Origin: Sphagnum compactum
Lineage: Eukaryota; Bryophyta; Sphagnopsida; Sphagnales
Reading direction: 5' to 3'
DNA length: 64,000 bases
Assembly (NCBI GenBank): GCA_965153455.1
Contig: OZ234496.1
Span: forward strand, 9,323,863 to 9,387,862
In this document: positions 18,861 through 33,740 of the stretch, piece by piece
How positions within the stretch are numbered: position 1 is the stretch's first letter
Layout: the number at the start of each line of letters is the position of its first letter
The notes under the pieces: model-generated
Database searches by the model: none
What the model was told of the DNA's origin: nothing
The model's input: the letters and a program-made list of their open reading frames with translations, nothing else
Position numbers and translations under genes: made by a program

Positions 18861-19390
18861 AGGTCAAGCTTTGGGGACCTGGGTCTTGATCATGGTAGGA
18901 ATCTCCCAGTTGTTGTGCAGTATTGGGTACAAGTCTTAGTGAGTGCTAGTTTGGGAATGTTATGTGATACATATATGCACAATGTCTCCAGACTGGGAAC
19001 TGTAAAGCAAGATGTGTCTACTGTGAACTCTCTGCTTGTTGCTTTGGAAAATTTTATGTGGGATTCTGGACTGTGACAGGTGTGTGAGCTACTTCTGAGC
19101 AAGACCAGCCCATATTTTCAGGCATCAGATGCAGTGGACACAGCCTTACCTTCACTCCTTGAAGGGTCTTCTTTCTGTACAAAGCCACAAATTGATGACA
19201 AGCATTTCTGGACACATGTTGCAACTTGTGTTGTACTGTTGCAAGCGCTGCAGAATAGTAGTGACATAACTGTGTCTAGTTGCAACATAACTACAATCAA
19301 ACATTGTTGAACAAGTATGCTCGTGAACCTGGTAAAGGAGTAACAGAGGTTTGTGTCCTGACAGAAATCTACAGTCAACACTATCACTGA

Positions 19391-22211
19391 AGGTGCAGCA
19401 GAACCTTTAAGATTTAGATCTTACAAGTTTCTGGTTTGATGGTGCATAGAATTGAGTATGTGCTAGTGCTGCTCCATATGGTTGCTGAGAGAAGATTGGG
19501 CTAGGCGCCACAGGTTTCTCTTAAAAAGTGCTTACTTGAGGGTTTCCCTAGAAGTAGGCAGTGCTGGATTTTGAACTCTGAACACTAGCAACATTGTGCG
19601 TGTTTTAAATCTGTTCTTTCAAAAGCTGTGCTGGCTAGAGACAAAGTTTAGTCAGAACTCATCATCCTGGGCACTTGCACATTAGGAACACTGATGAGGG
19701 GGGATGTTTGAACTACATTGGTGTCCTGTACTTCTTTTGCCAGTGACAGTAACATCTCATCAATAGATGATGCATGGAAGATGCTGCTTTCTCTGAGACA
19801 CGCATGTAATACCTGCTTACCTTACTAGATGGTTTGTTTGTGAAACCATTTTGATGAACCTCACTCACCAGGTGGTATGGCTGTTAGTAGCCCTTGCAAG
19901 AAGGCCACACCTGTATTGGGATGAACAGAAACATCTGTTTGTTCACACAAGTGTTGAATTGCATTGTGCTTAGATTTGGCAATTGCTGTTGGGCTAAAAT
20001 TTGTGTTATTTAGGCTATGAGAGTTTCCTCACAAGCTTTGGCAAATGCTGGGCAAAAGCATTTGTATGAAACTCCTCCCAGTGAGTGAAGAATGTACAAG
20101 GAATGCCAAGGGTTGAGGCCCCTATTTTGAAGCCACTGACTGATTGAGAGTAATTCTCTAGTGTTGAGGACAGCTGCCTGCGGCCCTTAGGGCGCTGACT
20201 TTCTGCCTATCAAAGCATAGAGCGCAGCCAAATATATATTTTTTAGCCATGACCATGAGAAGAATGTTTTAATCAAGCTTCATAAGATTATGAATGTTCG
20301 AACAAGCTATCAGCATAATGTGCTAGGTGTTGTCCGCACACCACATATGACAAGAGTGCAAAAGCCAAGGTGTGTGATACCACCTTGGCCCCCATAGAAT
20401 TGTTCCATTGAAGATGTAGGATGTCCTTGAAGATGCATGTTGTTGACAATTGTTTTAGTTGTAAATGTATATCTGGATTTTTGGGCCCCAGATTCAGATT
20501 TGGGCACAAAAGGGTTGTTCTGGATCAAGATGGTTATGAAGCAGAACTTCATTCTGACAAACGGTGATGAACAAGAGGCCAGGAATTGTAATTGCAAACT
20601 ATGGCACAGGCTTCAGCTGCAATCCCGTCAAGAATATTAACAGTCGGAGGGGGAATTTTGAATTTCTCATGACCTCTAAATTTCTACTGATAGGATTTTG
20701 TATGGCCCAAACCATCTTCTTTGGAATTCAAGAACATGTTTAGAAATAACCTTTATTAACCATAACATGTAGTCTCCAAATTGAAACTTAGTTTCAATGA
20801 ACTGATTCTATGACCATAATGACTTGTTCCATTGGTTAGAAACAGCTAAACCATGTGTAATCAACGTATTTTCTTGTAATTTTTTTAACTCTGATAATTG
20901 GTTAATTAGTACTCTAATAGGTTGTGGATCTATGTTTTCACCAGGTCTAGATGGTAACAAGTACTTTGTGGGCAAAAATGGATGTAATCCACAATCTTTC
21001 TACTCTCAATTATCACTTTTCAAGCGTGCAGTGTCCTTGAAAGCATTCTTTCTTTTTTGGAGTTTCAATGTCAGGACATCTGATATACAATTGACACTTA
21101 AGAGATGGCAATTGGGTAGCAATCGTTTTGTTTGTGCTGAAATCTGTGCAAGATCGATTGTGATAGACTTCCCTATGTTAGATCCCAAAAAAAAGAACGT
21201 TTTTTCACAAGAAGAGCGCCTGCTTCCCTTCAGATACTTTCCATCATGGGTAGATTAATTTTCTGCTGAGAAAATGTCCTCTTAACCATGTTAAGCATAA
21301 GGAATTACAGATTTGAACTGCTTAAACAGTGGAAATCAATTGTGTTGGGTTTTAGGCCTGCCACTCTCCACAATCAAATGGGCAGTTTGGTCACATCAGT
21401 AGGCAAATGCACAAGCAGTTATTGATTGTATGGGCAGAGAAAGAGTGCAGCATCAGAAATTTTATGCTTCATCAAGAGCAAGATGGACCAGAGATTCTTT
21501 TGAGGCATTCCCTTGGTTCACATTCACTGTAGGTCTTAGGGCCACTTTAGATGAGGATCTAAGGTCCAGGGTCCAATGAAATAGGGCAGTCCTATTAGGT
21601 GAGAGCGATAAATCGAACCCATGGCCTTTAGATGAGAGTCCAAAACCAAAAAGTGACAAATTAAGGCTAAACCAGCATGGCACCACTTTGGAGGGAAAAT
21701 CAATTGGTTCCGACCAAAAAAAGAGCTAAAAAGGAGAGCTTATGATTTGAACCAAGATGCAAGCTACATTCCAAGGCAGTGTCCAACTCAAGGATTCAAT
21801 TTGCTTCAAAGGAGTTCAATTTGGATCCTAGGAATTTGGACCCTGGACCCCCATCTAAAGTGGGCCTTAGTTTTGCCAGTGCCTGACTGATGCTGGGATG
21901 GAGCATGGGTTGGAACCTTCTGGGATATTAAAGTCCAACACACTTCTCTATTTAACCCACTTGTTACATTCAAGTGTGATGAGAAGCTATGGTCACATGT
22001 TTGACTGCTTGAGGAAACCCAGCCAAGCAGAAAATAAATAACCACTGACTCCAGATAAAATGCACCTTTGTAAATCTCCTGAAATCAGTCTTGAAAGTAA
22101 TCTCTTAGCAATTGAAATTGGACATCTGAACTTCTACATTTGGAGTGCAGAAAAAAAAATGGGATACAGAATTATGCTCCCAACAATAGAGTAGAGCTTG
22201 CAGCTTTTTGA
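19391..22211. other. Gap between AP2 gene and RPS15
   Basis: No recognised gene. An open frame at 20824-21258 (plus) encodes an unrecognised 144-residue sequence with LDGNKYFVGKNGCNPQSF. A possible degenerate tRNA-derived repeat on the minus strand near 21590-21680 has GGGTTCGATTTATCG as a B-box-like motif. The rest is unremarkable. Confidence 0.4.
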
Positions 22212-24088
<1,877 letters not shown>

Positions 24089-24260
24089 GTTGATGCGCTT
24101 GGCCGAACGCAAGGACAGAAGAGAACGGAAGAGTCGGAGACGGCGGAAAAGCAATTACTCACAGTGCGAACGAGACAGAAGAAGCTCTAAACCCAATTCC
24201 TCGATCCCTAAACCCTGTTTCTTATCCACGCCTCTAGTCTCATCTTAGGTCTGGGAAAGC
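24089..24260 (-). promoter_or_regulatory. RPS15 5' leader and telo-box-like motif
   Basis: On the minus strand the leader contains pyrimidine-rich CTCTTCTGTC just upstream of the ATG. The top strand has CCCTAAACCCTG at 24206-24217, which matches the telo-box (AAACCCTA) found in many plant ribosomal-protein promoters. A TATATATACGTAC stretch at about 24340-24355 could act as a TATA element, but the distance is uncertain. This would give growth-linked expression typical of the class. Confidence 0.4.
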
Positions 24261-24436
24261 TTCGTTTTAGGTCTGGTTCCGTACCTGGCCGGCGTGGTGA
24301 ACCTCGATGGATAGCAAAAGCGTGGATGATTTTGTGTATATGTACGTATATATATGGGAGCTTTTGGATGAGGGACGTATGACTGTAGCCTGGCTGTGCA
24401 ACCGACAGCGGGGATTTGAGCTGCTGCAGTCTTGGG

Positions 24437-24545
24437 TGTACCTTCACCTTTTTGAGTGAGGCCTCTTAGTGGCCATATGAAGCCCAAAATATGTTAGATT
24501 CGAACTCAGAGACCCGCAAGGAACATTTATATTTTTGGAAATAAC
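24437..24545 (-). repeat. Dispersed SINE-like repeat, copy 1
   Basis: The segment aligns in the same orientation with 62446-62575. Shared blocks are ACCTTCA, TTTGAGT.AGGCCTCTTAGTG, AAGCCCAAAA.ATGT and TC.GA.CT.AGAGACC. On the minus strand GAGTTCGAATCTAAC resembles a polymerase III B box. A clear A box is not seen. It lies about 350 bp upstream of RPS15. Confidence 0.55.
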
Positions 24546-24836
24546 TTCGGCTTTACATTGCTTCACACTGTCGGTGACAATACATTCATTGACACAAGGT
24601 CAAAATATCAATATTTTTTAATTAAATAAAATATAGTTGCCATGCGTTGACAATCCACCATGACTACATAGAAAATTTATTTTTATTCAATAAAACATTC
24701 ATATAAAAATGTTTTTACATAATTATGATACAAAAATTTGGATTGTCAAATATGTTATTATCTCAATAGATTGTTAGTAATCATTGACTTTGTCTAAAAA
24801 TATGCATAAAATTATTCTAGTTTATTATTCATATTA

Positions 24837-25562
24837 CTAGTGGGTACTCGTGACCTTCGGACACTCTGAAGTCCCTTAGTTTCTTTAAACCGAGAGAGAC
24901 ACACACAAAGGTGCAAAGCAGCTAATTTTATTTTTATTTTATTTATTTTTTGTGGCGAAAATTCGTTAAAAAGTCCCCCATGAAAACATACACGGTGAAG
25001 CGAGCGTTTTGGAAAATTTTCAAATAAAAAAACTAAATCGCCACATTTTCAGGAAGGTGAAAAAAAAAAGTTTTGAAATCAGCACATTTTGAGGAGAAAA
25101 AAAACAGGTTTTGAAGTTGTCAAGAATTGTGGAGGATTTGGGCAGATTCCAAGCTTTCTTCTTTTGAAACGTGTTTATGAAGGGCGTGCTAACCCTAACC
25201 CCCTTAAGTTTGGTGGGGAGATAATGTTTTACATTTTGGGGGGGTGGGCCGAGTGAGCCGGGTGGAATCGTGTCCAATGCCCACATGTTCTAAAAACAGT
25301 TTAAATTGATGACCCAATGCACATCATAGCCCCAATTAAAGACAGTCAAGTTGGGATGCACTTATAAAAGCAAAGTCAAAAATGATCATTGACGTATGCA
25401 AACCTTGACTTTATACACGGCTTTATCTCTACCATTACTGAGTAAAATAGTAAAGAATAATTTTGAACCTACTCCATAATCCATTATAATCCAGTGCTAA
25501 CCCTAACCCCCTTACCCCCAAGGAGGACGACCGGACAGATAGACACCTAAAATATTATATAT
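24837..25562 (-). mobile_element. Second part of compound Helitron, minus strand
   Basis: On the minus strand the left end near 25562 reads TATATAATATTTTAGGTGTC followed by TATCTGTCCGGTCGTCCTCC. The right end has GTGTCCGAAGGTCACGAGTA then CCCACTAG at 24837, followed by T. It matches 13758-14140. No coding capacity. It is fused directly to the element at 25563-25813. Confidence 0.7.
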
Positions 25563-25813
25563 AGTGGGTACTCGTGACATGCAGGCACTGTGAAGTCCCC
25601 CGGTTTCTTCAAACTTGGTTCATGTTAAAACCAACTGTGCTAACAGGATCACATGAACATGTGGATAAACTGCTGCCGCCGCCATGAGTCGTCGTCTTCC
25701 TCCCGTTCCGTCATCTTCTTCTTCCTCATCCGTTCCATCATCTTCTTCTTCCGGGATGAGGAACTTGGATGGACGGATGACGAGACGGATGGATGGAAAG
25801 GACGACCACCCAA
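25563..25813 (-). mobile_element. First part of compound Helitron, minimal 250-bp copy
   Basis: Reading the minus strand it starts GGGTGGTCGTCCTTTCCATC, includes the GAAGAAGAAGATGATGGAAC stretch and finishes GACTTCACAGTGCCTGCATG then TCACGAGTACCCACT. It keeps only the terminal regions of the elements at 4629 and 12497 and has lost the A-rich body. The first ~20 bases of the left end are missing. Confidence 0.7.
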
Positions 25814-26110
25814 CACAATTTAGTGACAATGATAATGTCATTTTGCATGTGTAAATGTTTTGTAAATACTTATAAAAATTTAAATTTAAATTTAAATATT
25901 TTTTTATGACAAACAAATTGTCAAATGTGAATTTCAAAGATATGTTATTTGCAAGTATGCTTTTTGAACCATTATTCACTTTTTTTAATATTATTGAACT
26001 CTCAAATTGTTTTATCTTTTGCTTAATTTTGTTTAAATAATTTGTGTAGATTTTAAATGCATAGTTTTTCCTCAATTTTTTGAAAAATAAATGTTCATAT
26101 CATCTAAAGC

Positions 26111-27999
26111 ATATTTAATAAAAGTATAAATGGGTTGATATCATATGGCTTTTGTTATATAGTAATGATGTGGTGTATAAAATTTAATCAAATATCAAAA
26201 TACATCTCAAAATATTTTTTTAAATCAAAAGTAATTGAATTAGAAAGAACATTGAGTTCAATATTACATTTATTCTTCATTAGTTCATTAATTCTTTCAC
26301 TATTTTGTTTCACATAATACATACATAATGAAGTGAACGTCACTTTGTGTAACACTTTAAGCGAGTGCAAACCACAATAATGGAAAAGAAAATATGTGTT
26401 TGCCCAAACATAGAAAACTCATGACAAAAAATGTTCCATCATAAATCACAATTTACATGGTAAAAACACAATTTTAATATCTTTAATTTATGGTCAACTT
26501 TCATTCTTGTAATTTTGAATTTCAATAATACACAACAAACGATATTGCATAGTTAAATTTAATGTTACCACTTGTTGGAGTTATGAACATTATGAAAATT
26601 AATCAATATCAAACCCATTAAGGAATGTATGGATATAGAGTGTGATTTAAAATACATCAAAACCAACGTTTTTTTCATGTGAAATTTCACACTATTGTAA
26701 AAAGATGTTTTTTTTCACAAAATTCCTTGTTTTTTTGGAATTTTTTTTTATAAAAAAGTAGTCATTTTGGGTCAATGTAATTAGATTTTTATTCTTGGCT
26801 ATTGTAAATAGTTAGATTATAAAAGGTTTTTTTTATAGTTTCTAGGAAGAGTTGTCATTTATTAGAAATCATTCTTGGGATGATTAATAGGGTCGAGAGG
26901 CCGATCATAGTACATTTAAGGTAGGGTTTCTCGTTGTTTTTGCAGGGGGGCCCAATTGCTTATGGTGTCCAAAAAATAGATGGAGCCCTCCTCTTTGCGC
27001 ACTTATCAAACTAAAAATCGGTAAAAATGAATGAGAGGCGAGAAAGTTATGGCCCTCTGAAGTAGGGGGGGGGGGGGGGTCATTTTTACTGAAAATTCTC
27101 AACCAAACAGTTCATATCCTATTTCTGAACCCCTCAATTTTTTTTAAAAATTATTCTATTGCCTTTAGAGTTACAAGATGATTTGTAGAGTTTAAACTGC
27201 CAATTTCAAAGTAGTTTAAATCACTCAATTTGAAAACAAAATGAGAAAATTATGCACTAATGAAGTAGGAAGGGTCAAAATGAAAAAAAATGAAAAAAAC
27301 ATGTTTTGCAACTCGAAAAAATGTATTTTCTTTATTTGATGGGCCAGGTGGCATTACAACACAAAATTGAAAATTAAAACATTGACCAAAAGATGTTCCT
27401 TTTCATATGAAACAAAATGTTGGAATTTAAGACATCTAAGACAATTCGCAATCATGATGTGTAGGTTAAAAACTTTAGTTGTAACTTTAATGTATTATTT
27501 GATATGTCATTAAACTTAAAAATACAATTGTTGAATGAAAAAATGAAACACAAATGCATTTGAAGTTAATCCTACATTCTTAAATAAGAACATGCACAAC
27601 AGAGTTTCAAGATTTTCAAAACATTAGGGTGATACATAGTGATAATTGGTTAAAAGTCATGTGATTTATGGTTAACATGCAAATTATTTAACTAAAATAT
27701 CAAATATTTGAGTAATGTATAATTCAAAATCAAAAACCAAATTTTGAACATATTTCCAAAAAAAATTATAGTTTTAAAAAAATTAATGTGATTAAATTTG
27801 CATGGTTTTTTATCTCATTAAGTTGTGTTTGTTTTATGCAACATATTTGTGTTTTATCCTTTTCTACAATGTCAATAACAATTTTAAGGGTTTCCATAAG
27901 TTGACAGAGTATTTAAAATTCATATAATAACAAATTATATATATATATATATATAATTTTTCATCCATAAATAACATTTATAATGAAGACAACATTGGT
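26111..27999. other. AT-rich gap
   Basis: No gene recognised. There is a run of about 14 G at 27065-27080 and a TA run at 27938-27955. Composition is uniformly AT-rich with short meaningless open frames. Confidence 0.4.
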
Positions 28000-28599
28000 C
28001 ATTTGCCCATATAATTAATTATTCCAAATTAAATTTTGAGTGAATGAATTTCCAAAAAACTTAATGAAATGATCACAAATTTAATCCACCACAAATAAAT
28101 AGAAAAATCTTTTTTATTCAATAGAAGATTCATGCAAAGATCTAAGTTCCACATATTTATGATAGGAAAATTTAGATTGCAAAACATGCCATTTTTCAAT
28201 AGATCATTAGTAACCATTGATTTTATCACAAGACATGCACAAAATTACTTTAGTATGTTTATTTATACCATGTTTGTGATCTTGTAATAATGATCAAATG
28301 GCATTTTGTGTGTATAACAATTTGTAAACATTCATAAATTTATTCAATTTTGTTGAAGATTGATTTGACAAGACAACAAAATGTTAAACGTGGAAATTTT
28401 TGAAAATAACATTATTTGCAAGTATATTTTTTCAATCATTAGTTCATCACTTTTCTTTTATATTAAATTGCACCTTCAAGTTATTTTATTTTTGGCTTCA
28501 TCTTACTTAAATAATTTGACAAATATGTAAGTTTTAAGTGATGAGAATTTTTTATTCTTTTAGAACATAAAATCCATGTCACTTAAAACATGTTCAATC

Positions 28600-29570
28600 T
28601 AGGGTCCAACCATGTTATTAGGAGCCACACATGCCCCCTTAGACCACATCTTTATTCTTAAAATATTTTTTTAAAAAAATTAAATACATCTTTCAAAAAA
28701 AAAAAAAAAAAAATTTCTTAATACTATTATGTTAAGGTGTAATCAAAAAATATTTTCATTAAAACAATATGTCATTAAAAAATATTTTCAAATTGTGTTT
28801 TTAATGTCAAAACTATTTTTATGCAATTTTTAAACAATGGTTACAAGAGGTTAAAAGTCCTATCAGTCAGAGAACTAAAGTTGGCTGCACAGATAAATCT
28901 AGGTTTAATTGGATTTTTACGAAACTTCCAAACTGCACAAAGTTTCAGAATCACCTCTAAGACCTTCAACATCACTCTCGCTTTCCACCGGTTTATGCTG
29001 ATTCATAATAAGCCGTGGCATGTTCTTGAGGTATTCACGTAAGCTATCTGTAAGACCACCCAGTCCAATGGACGTGAAGAAGTTGATGGCGAAGCGTGTA
29101 TTCTTTGGGTTGTCTTTTGGAAACACCCCATCAAAATAGTCCTGCATCTCTGGGTCACTCAAGCGCTCATTGAGCTTTCGCAGTCCCAAATGCTCTTAGA
29201 GTTCCTGTGGACAAAAACCATGCACAAACGCATCAGCATTTTTTTCATTCCCCAAAGTTCCCAAACTAGGGTTTACTGACCAACTACCAAGATGAACCCT
29301 ATTGTCAATCAGCTTGGCAATAACCCGGCAATCACCCATTCCAGGATAACATCAATTAGTATCATGAGACATGTATTTCGTGTATATATTTCACTCATTA
29401 TATTGATTCCAAATTTTTATGACATGTACGTAATGTATTCACAATAACATTTCATAAAAACTTATTTTGTTTATTATTATTTTATTTTTTACAATCCAAA
29501 GTTTAAAAAATTAAGTAGTTGTTACAACTGCTAATGGTACATGTTAGTATGATTGCACCTTCTAAAGGTA
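28600..29570 (+). repeat. Repeat with CWC22-bearing insertion; paralogue at 51.66-52.11 kb
   Basis: 28605-28860 and 29383-29570 align with the uninterrupted stretch 51660-52110 (GGTCCAACCA, CACA.GTGCCCCCTTA, TTAATACTATTATGTTAAGG, CAATGGTTACAAGAGGTTAA, TTTTTATGACATGTAC, ACATGTTAGTATGATTGCAC). The intervening ~520 bases (28861-29382) are absent from the paralogue and carry the CWC22 exon. Confidence 0.8.
28917..29204 (-). pseudogene. CWC22: CWC22 splicing-factor exon fragment with nonsense codon
   Basis: After an acceptor TCCACAG (minus strand) the exon reads EL, stop (TAA at 29198-29196), [17 protein letters not shown], then [34 protein letters not shown] and [12 protein letters not shown]. 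This is the C-terminal part of CWC22, the conserved spliceosome protein that recruits eIF4A3. The family has ELSEHLGL at this point, so the stop arose from a TCA to TAA change. The frame ends after SLEVS at 28917. Preservation is otherwise high, suggesting recent capture. The acceptor shows the copy came from genomic DNA, not cDNA. Confidence 0.85.
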
Positions 29571-32500
29571 TAAATGATTTGCTCATCATTGAATAGGTGA
29601 CCTCGCACAATGGCCAAAAACACTCGATGTTCAATAAGTCACATTGCCTTTCTTTAGAGGTCTCAAATGATATTTTAAACCTCATTTGTCTCTCTTTTAT
29701 TTTGAGGTCTACACTTTGGGCTAGGCTAGTTTAATCGCTTGTAGGATTAAAAGGTCAAAATATTGGCTTTGCCCATAGGGAAAAAAACTAGGTACACATT
29801 TGTGCAAAATTTTGGGGATAAAATTTTGGTTCATTCCTAAACCAATGTGAAGATGTTAGGTGGTGATTAGATGTTATGTTTGGATGGATGTAAAGTTTCT
29901 AGTTTGGTTGGATGTAACCTTAAAGACATGGAGGCCATGTCACCAATCCTTATTTGAGATCTTAGGCCCATCCTTATTTGAGACCTTTAACAAGATTTCA
30001 AGACTTAGATTTATCGCTACTACAATTTAATTTTTTTCTTTTTCATCTTGGCTTGGCTTTGGTTCTTGCTGTTGTGTGTGGGTACTCAGTTAGGTCTCGA
30101 TGTGAAATTTCGAAATTCCATCACCATTCTATCAACCATTTAAAATCTCCCACTTCAAACACAAACCTTCTCATGTTGTACATGGGCTCTGAATCAAGTT
30201 TCAACTTAAAATTTTGAAATGTCATCCGCAATTTATTAACCACCCAAAATCTACCACAAACTTTGAATAAATATCCCCAAACACCAGTTCCAATTTTTTA
30301 CAAACTTGCGTCAAGCTTGTTATTATGGTATATGTGTCCTAAACAAATTTCCTTCGTTTTTTTCCAATTCTACCATTTAAAAAAGTGCCTAGCCAAATTT
30401 TGGCTAAAGGTCAGAACTATGATTATAGGGCAAAGTTTTGAAACAAGGTTAATTTTTTTTCTGAAAATGAAAGAAAAGGAAAAAAACAAATGTGTGGTTA
30501 TCATTAAAAGAAAATTTATCCTTTCAAACCAAGAAATCAATGATTAGATGTCTTAAACGACCACATAATTAACTATAATCATAGAATATTATTTCAAATC
30601 CTATGTGGAAAAGTTGTAGTCATATATTGGTGGTGCATTTGACTATTAGATGATGACGTGGTAATAGGAGGATGACATCATTTTTTCATTGCAAATTTTC
30701 ATCCATATAGCATCCATGATTAATGACAAAATGATGTGGATATCCAAGATATCATTTGAAAATGTGACTAAAATAAAGTCATTTCGAATATGACTAAAGA
30801 ATAACTATGAAATTGACATTGACAAAATGATGTGTCATTACAAAAACAATTTGGTCATACAATTATTTTACAATGATTCAAAAATGACTATTAATAATTT
30901 AATATGAGTATAAACATACATAATAAACTACAACAAGTAAGGAACTAATTTTAATTAATATTATACATATAGGTAATATAAAACCTTTATTACATTTTTA
31001 GAAAATATGCCTAAAATATAATCCATTTTAAATATTTTATGTGGATAAATTAGATGATTCAGATGTTTAAATTAAAAATCATTAGTAAAATTATGATATA
31101 TTGGAAACAAATTATATAATATAAATTCCTAAACCAAATGAAGGTTTAAGATATGAAAAGACATATTTTATTTATTCATGTATTAGCCATAAAGGTTTTT
31201 TCATTTACAAATCATGTGTTTGCATTTAATTCTCCAAAACATGGTCATTGAAATGTTATTCAATAACAAAATTCATATAAATTTTTTAAAACTAAATTTA
31301 TATTTTGAAAACATAAATTATATAATTTTGTACATTGTTGAAAAACATTTATGAATAAATTTTTATTTTTTATTTAAAAAAATTATCAATAAGATATGAA
31401 TTATTAAATTTGAAATTTTCTGTAATGTTTAAATGAAGTATGGTTTAAATCGAATAAACATTAGATTATTTACAAAACAAGTGCGGTGGCTTGGTGGTAA
31501 AGGAGTTGAACTCCATCCTTGAAGTCCAAATATCAAACTTCACAAATGACATGCGTTGTGATCAACATTGGAATATTGACCAAATATTTTATACCTGCTT
31601 AGATGACTTAAATTAGATTGTTATTTAAGCGAGCCTAAGTAGATAAATTAGGTGGTCTAATTACCCATTTAAATTAAGTTTTAAACCTAGCTTAGGTGAT
31701 GACACGTGTCAACAATTGATACAGTGAAAAATAATGAAATTTAAAAAAATTGAAATTAAAAAATAATATTATTTATGTTATATCTTATAAAAATTTTAAA
31801 TAATGTTCCCCAAGTTTTTGAGTCCAATATATAATAATAAAAAATAATTAAACAATGATTAAACTATCACTAGTGATTTCACATATGTCCTTTATGACTG
31901 GAATATTAGTTATAACTCAGTCATATATTTGAAAATTTCTATTAATGTATTTTTCTAATAGATATTAAAAATAACTAATTAAACCACATTTAGATTGAAC
32001 CACTTCTTAAGTTGCCATTTAAAAATGTTCCAGTTCATTTAAGTCACTATAAATCCTTAAAGTTAAAAAATACTTTAATTTCCATGTCAACAAGAAAAAA
32101 ACTTATCCTTTTCCACCCCAACACATTATAACTATTGTCCGATTTGATTATATTTCAACTTTAATTGGCCATCTCAAGTTTACAAGTAGCTTGTTGGATT
32201 AAATAATGGTCAATGTTGTTCATAGTTCTTATGTTCACTATATTATTCATTTATGAGTAGAATTTGCACCCTATTTAATTGTTGACATGGTAACTAAAAT
32301 AGTTTTAAACTTTATTTACACAATGGATTATAATGGGTTAATGAATTTTTTGACATTTCTTCAACTATCACTTGGTACATGAGTTGAATCATCATTATTG
32401 AAACCATTATTCAAATGTTGCTTATTAATTTATATTGAAACACATATAACAACTTAATGTTTCACATTTATACTTGAATGAGTTAATGAATATCTTCACA

Positions 32501-33740
32501 TCCCCTTGACCTATTAACATTTGCACATGAGTTGAATCATTCACTTTAATTGTGTTAAATCCATTCATGAATTGCATTTTGCACTTAGCACAATTTTTTT
32601 AAATGGATGTATAAAAATTTGAGAATTCTCACATTTATATTTGAATGGGTTAGTAATTAAGTTTTGAAATGTTCATGCAAAATATACGATGCATGTAAAC
32701 CTCTAAATTATAATTTTTCATATAATAAATTATTATATTTATGTAATTAAAAAGTATTTTTTCCCCTAGTTTGTTGAAATCATCATGGACAAGTTTATTA
32801 ATGTCCATGATGCCACACCAAAATAATCCCAAAAATAATCCCTAATTCCCAACCCCCCTTTTTTTTAGTGTATGAAAAAAAATCCATCTTAAAAATAATG
32901 ATTAAAATTCTTAATTTCTAGAATTATTATAATAATAATTATTGTTATCAATATTTTATACTTAATATTTTTATTTTAAATATGATTTATCAAAAAAATT
33001 AAGCTTGTTTTATTACAAGTTTATGTTTAAATATTTAGAGATGAATTTTAAACTTTCATTTTAAAAAATCAAATAAATGATGCATTATAAACAATGATAA
33101 TAATAATGACATCAATGATTTTATATATTTTATAATCTTTTTCAAGATCATCCACAAAAATATTTAACCATGTTTTGGCTATAAGCCATATATGGAAGTA
33201 TAAATTTGTTAAAATATTTTTATATTTCGGCTGCAAGTCTTAGGACCCATTGTAGTTATATCATTTTAAAAAGGAAATAATTTCAAAAAAAATTAAAATG
33301 TAATTTTTTTAAAATATTAAAAAATCTTTTGTTGATGTTTTTGGTTTTTCTTATGTTTGCAAAATGGTGGAAATTTACCACAAAAAAAAATTCAATTACA
33401 TCATTAATATTTATTTTAATTTTCATAGAAGTTAGATAAGGTTTATAGTGATTTCAAAGATTGAATTTAATAGGTTTCAAATAAATTTGATGTTAGAATT
33501 GTTTATGTGTTTAATGTTGGAATGATTATAATTACTTTTCAAATTACTAGATTTCCTTTTAAACTTTTACTCACTAAGAGTAACATTTTTCCTTTCAAAT
33601 TTGTGGTTTCAATTTTTTGGCATTTTTTCTTGTTTACATTTTTCCTTGAATTTGCACTATTTTTTCGTTTTTTTCCCAACAAGAATTGCCAAATTAGGAA
33701 ATTTTTTTATTGTTTATTATTTAATGTTTACAATTTTACA
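29571..33740. other. AT-rich gap with one tRNA-like motif
   Basis: No gene recognised over about 4 kb. At 31479-31545 the sequence GCGGTGGCTTGGTGGTAAAG resembles a polymerase III A box and is followed about 35 bases on by GTCCAAATATC, a poor B box. This may be a decayed tRNA-derived SINE on the plus strand. Otherwise the DNA is AT-rich with simple repeats. Confidence 0.35.

Larger units (their letters stand above)
17430..19390 (+). repeat. Segmental duplication, copy 1
   Basis: It runs from GAACTCATTTCCAGATCC inside the AP2 coding sequence to about 19390 and aligns in the same orientation with 46777-48015. Copy 1 has two extra pieces: the 351-bp insertion at 17641 and the stretch at about 19030-19310. 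Long perfect runs such as GGAATCTCCCAGTT and GAACTTAGGATCAGGG are shared. Confidence 0.8.
24640..26110 (+). repeat. Old repeat interrupted by the compound Helitron
   Basis: Sequence at 24645-24836 plus 25814-26110 aligns continuously with 28080-28595 in the same orientation (for example ATTCAATA.A..ATTCAT, TTGGATTG.AAA, AAT.ATTGA.TTT, TATTTGCAAGTAT, TTAAATAATTTG). The Helitron lies exactly between the two halves. Confidence 0.7.

Noticed and set aside
31479-31545. Possible tRNA gene
   Set aside because: A-box-like sequence is present but no acceptor stem, anticodon arm or proper B box forms; at most a decayed SINE.
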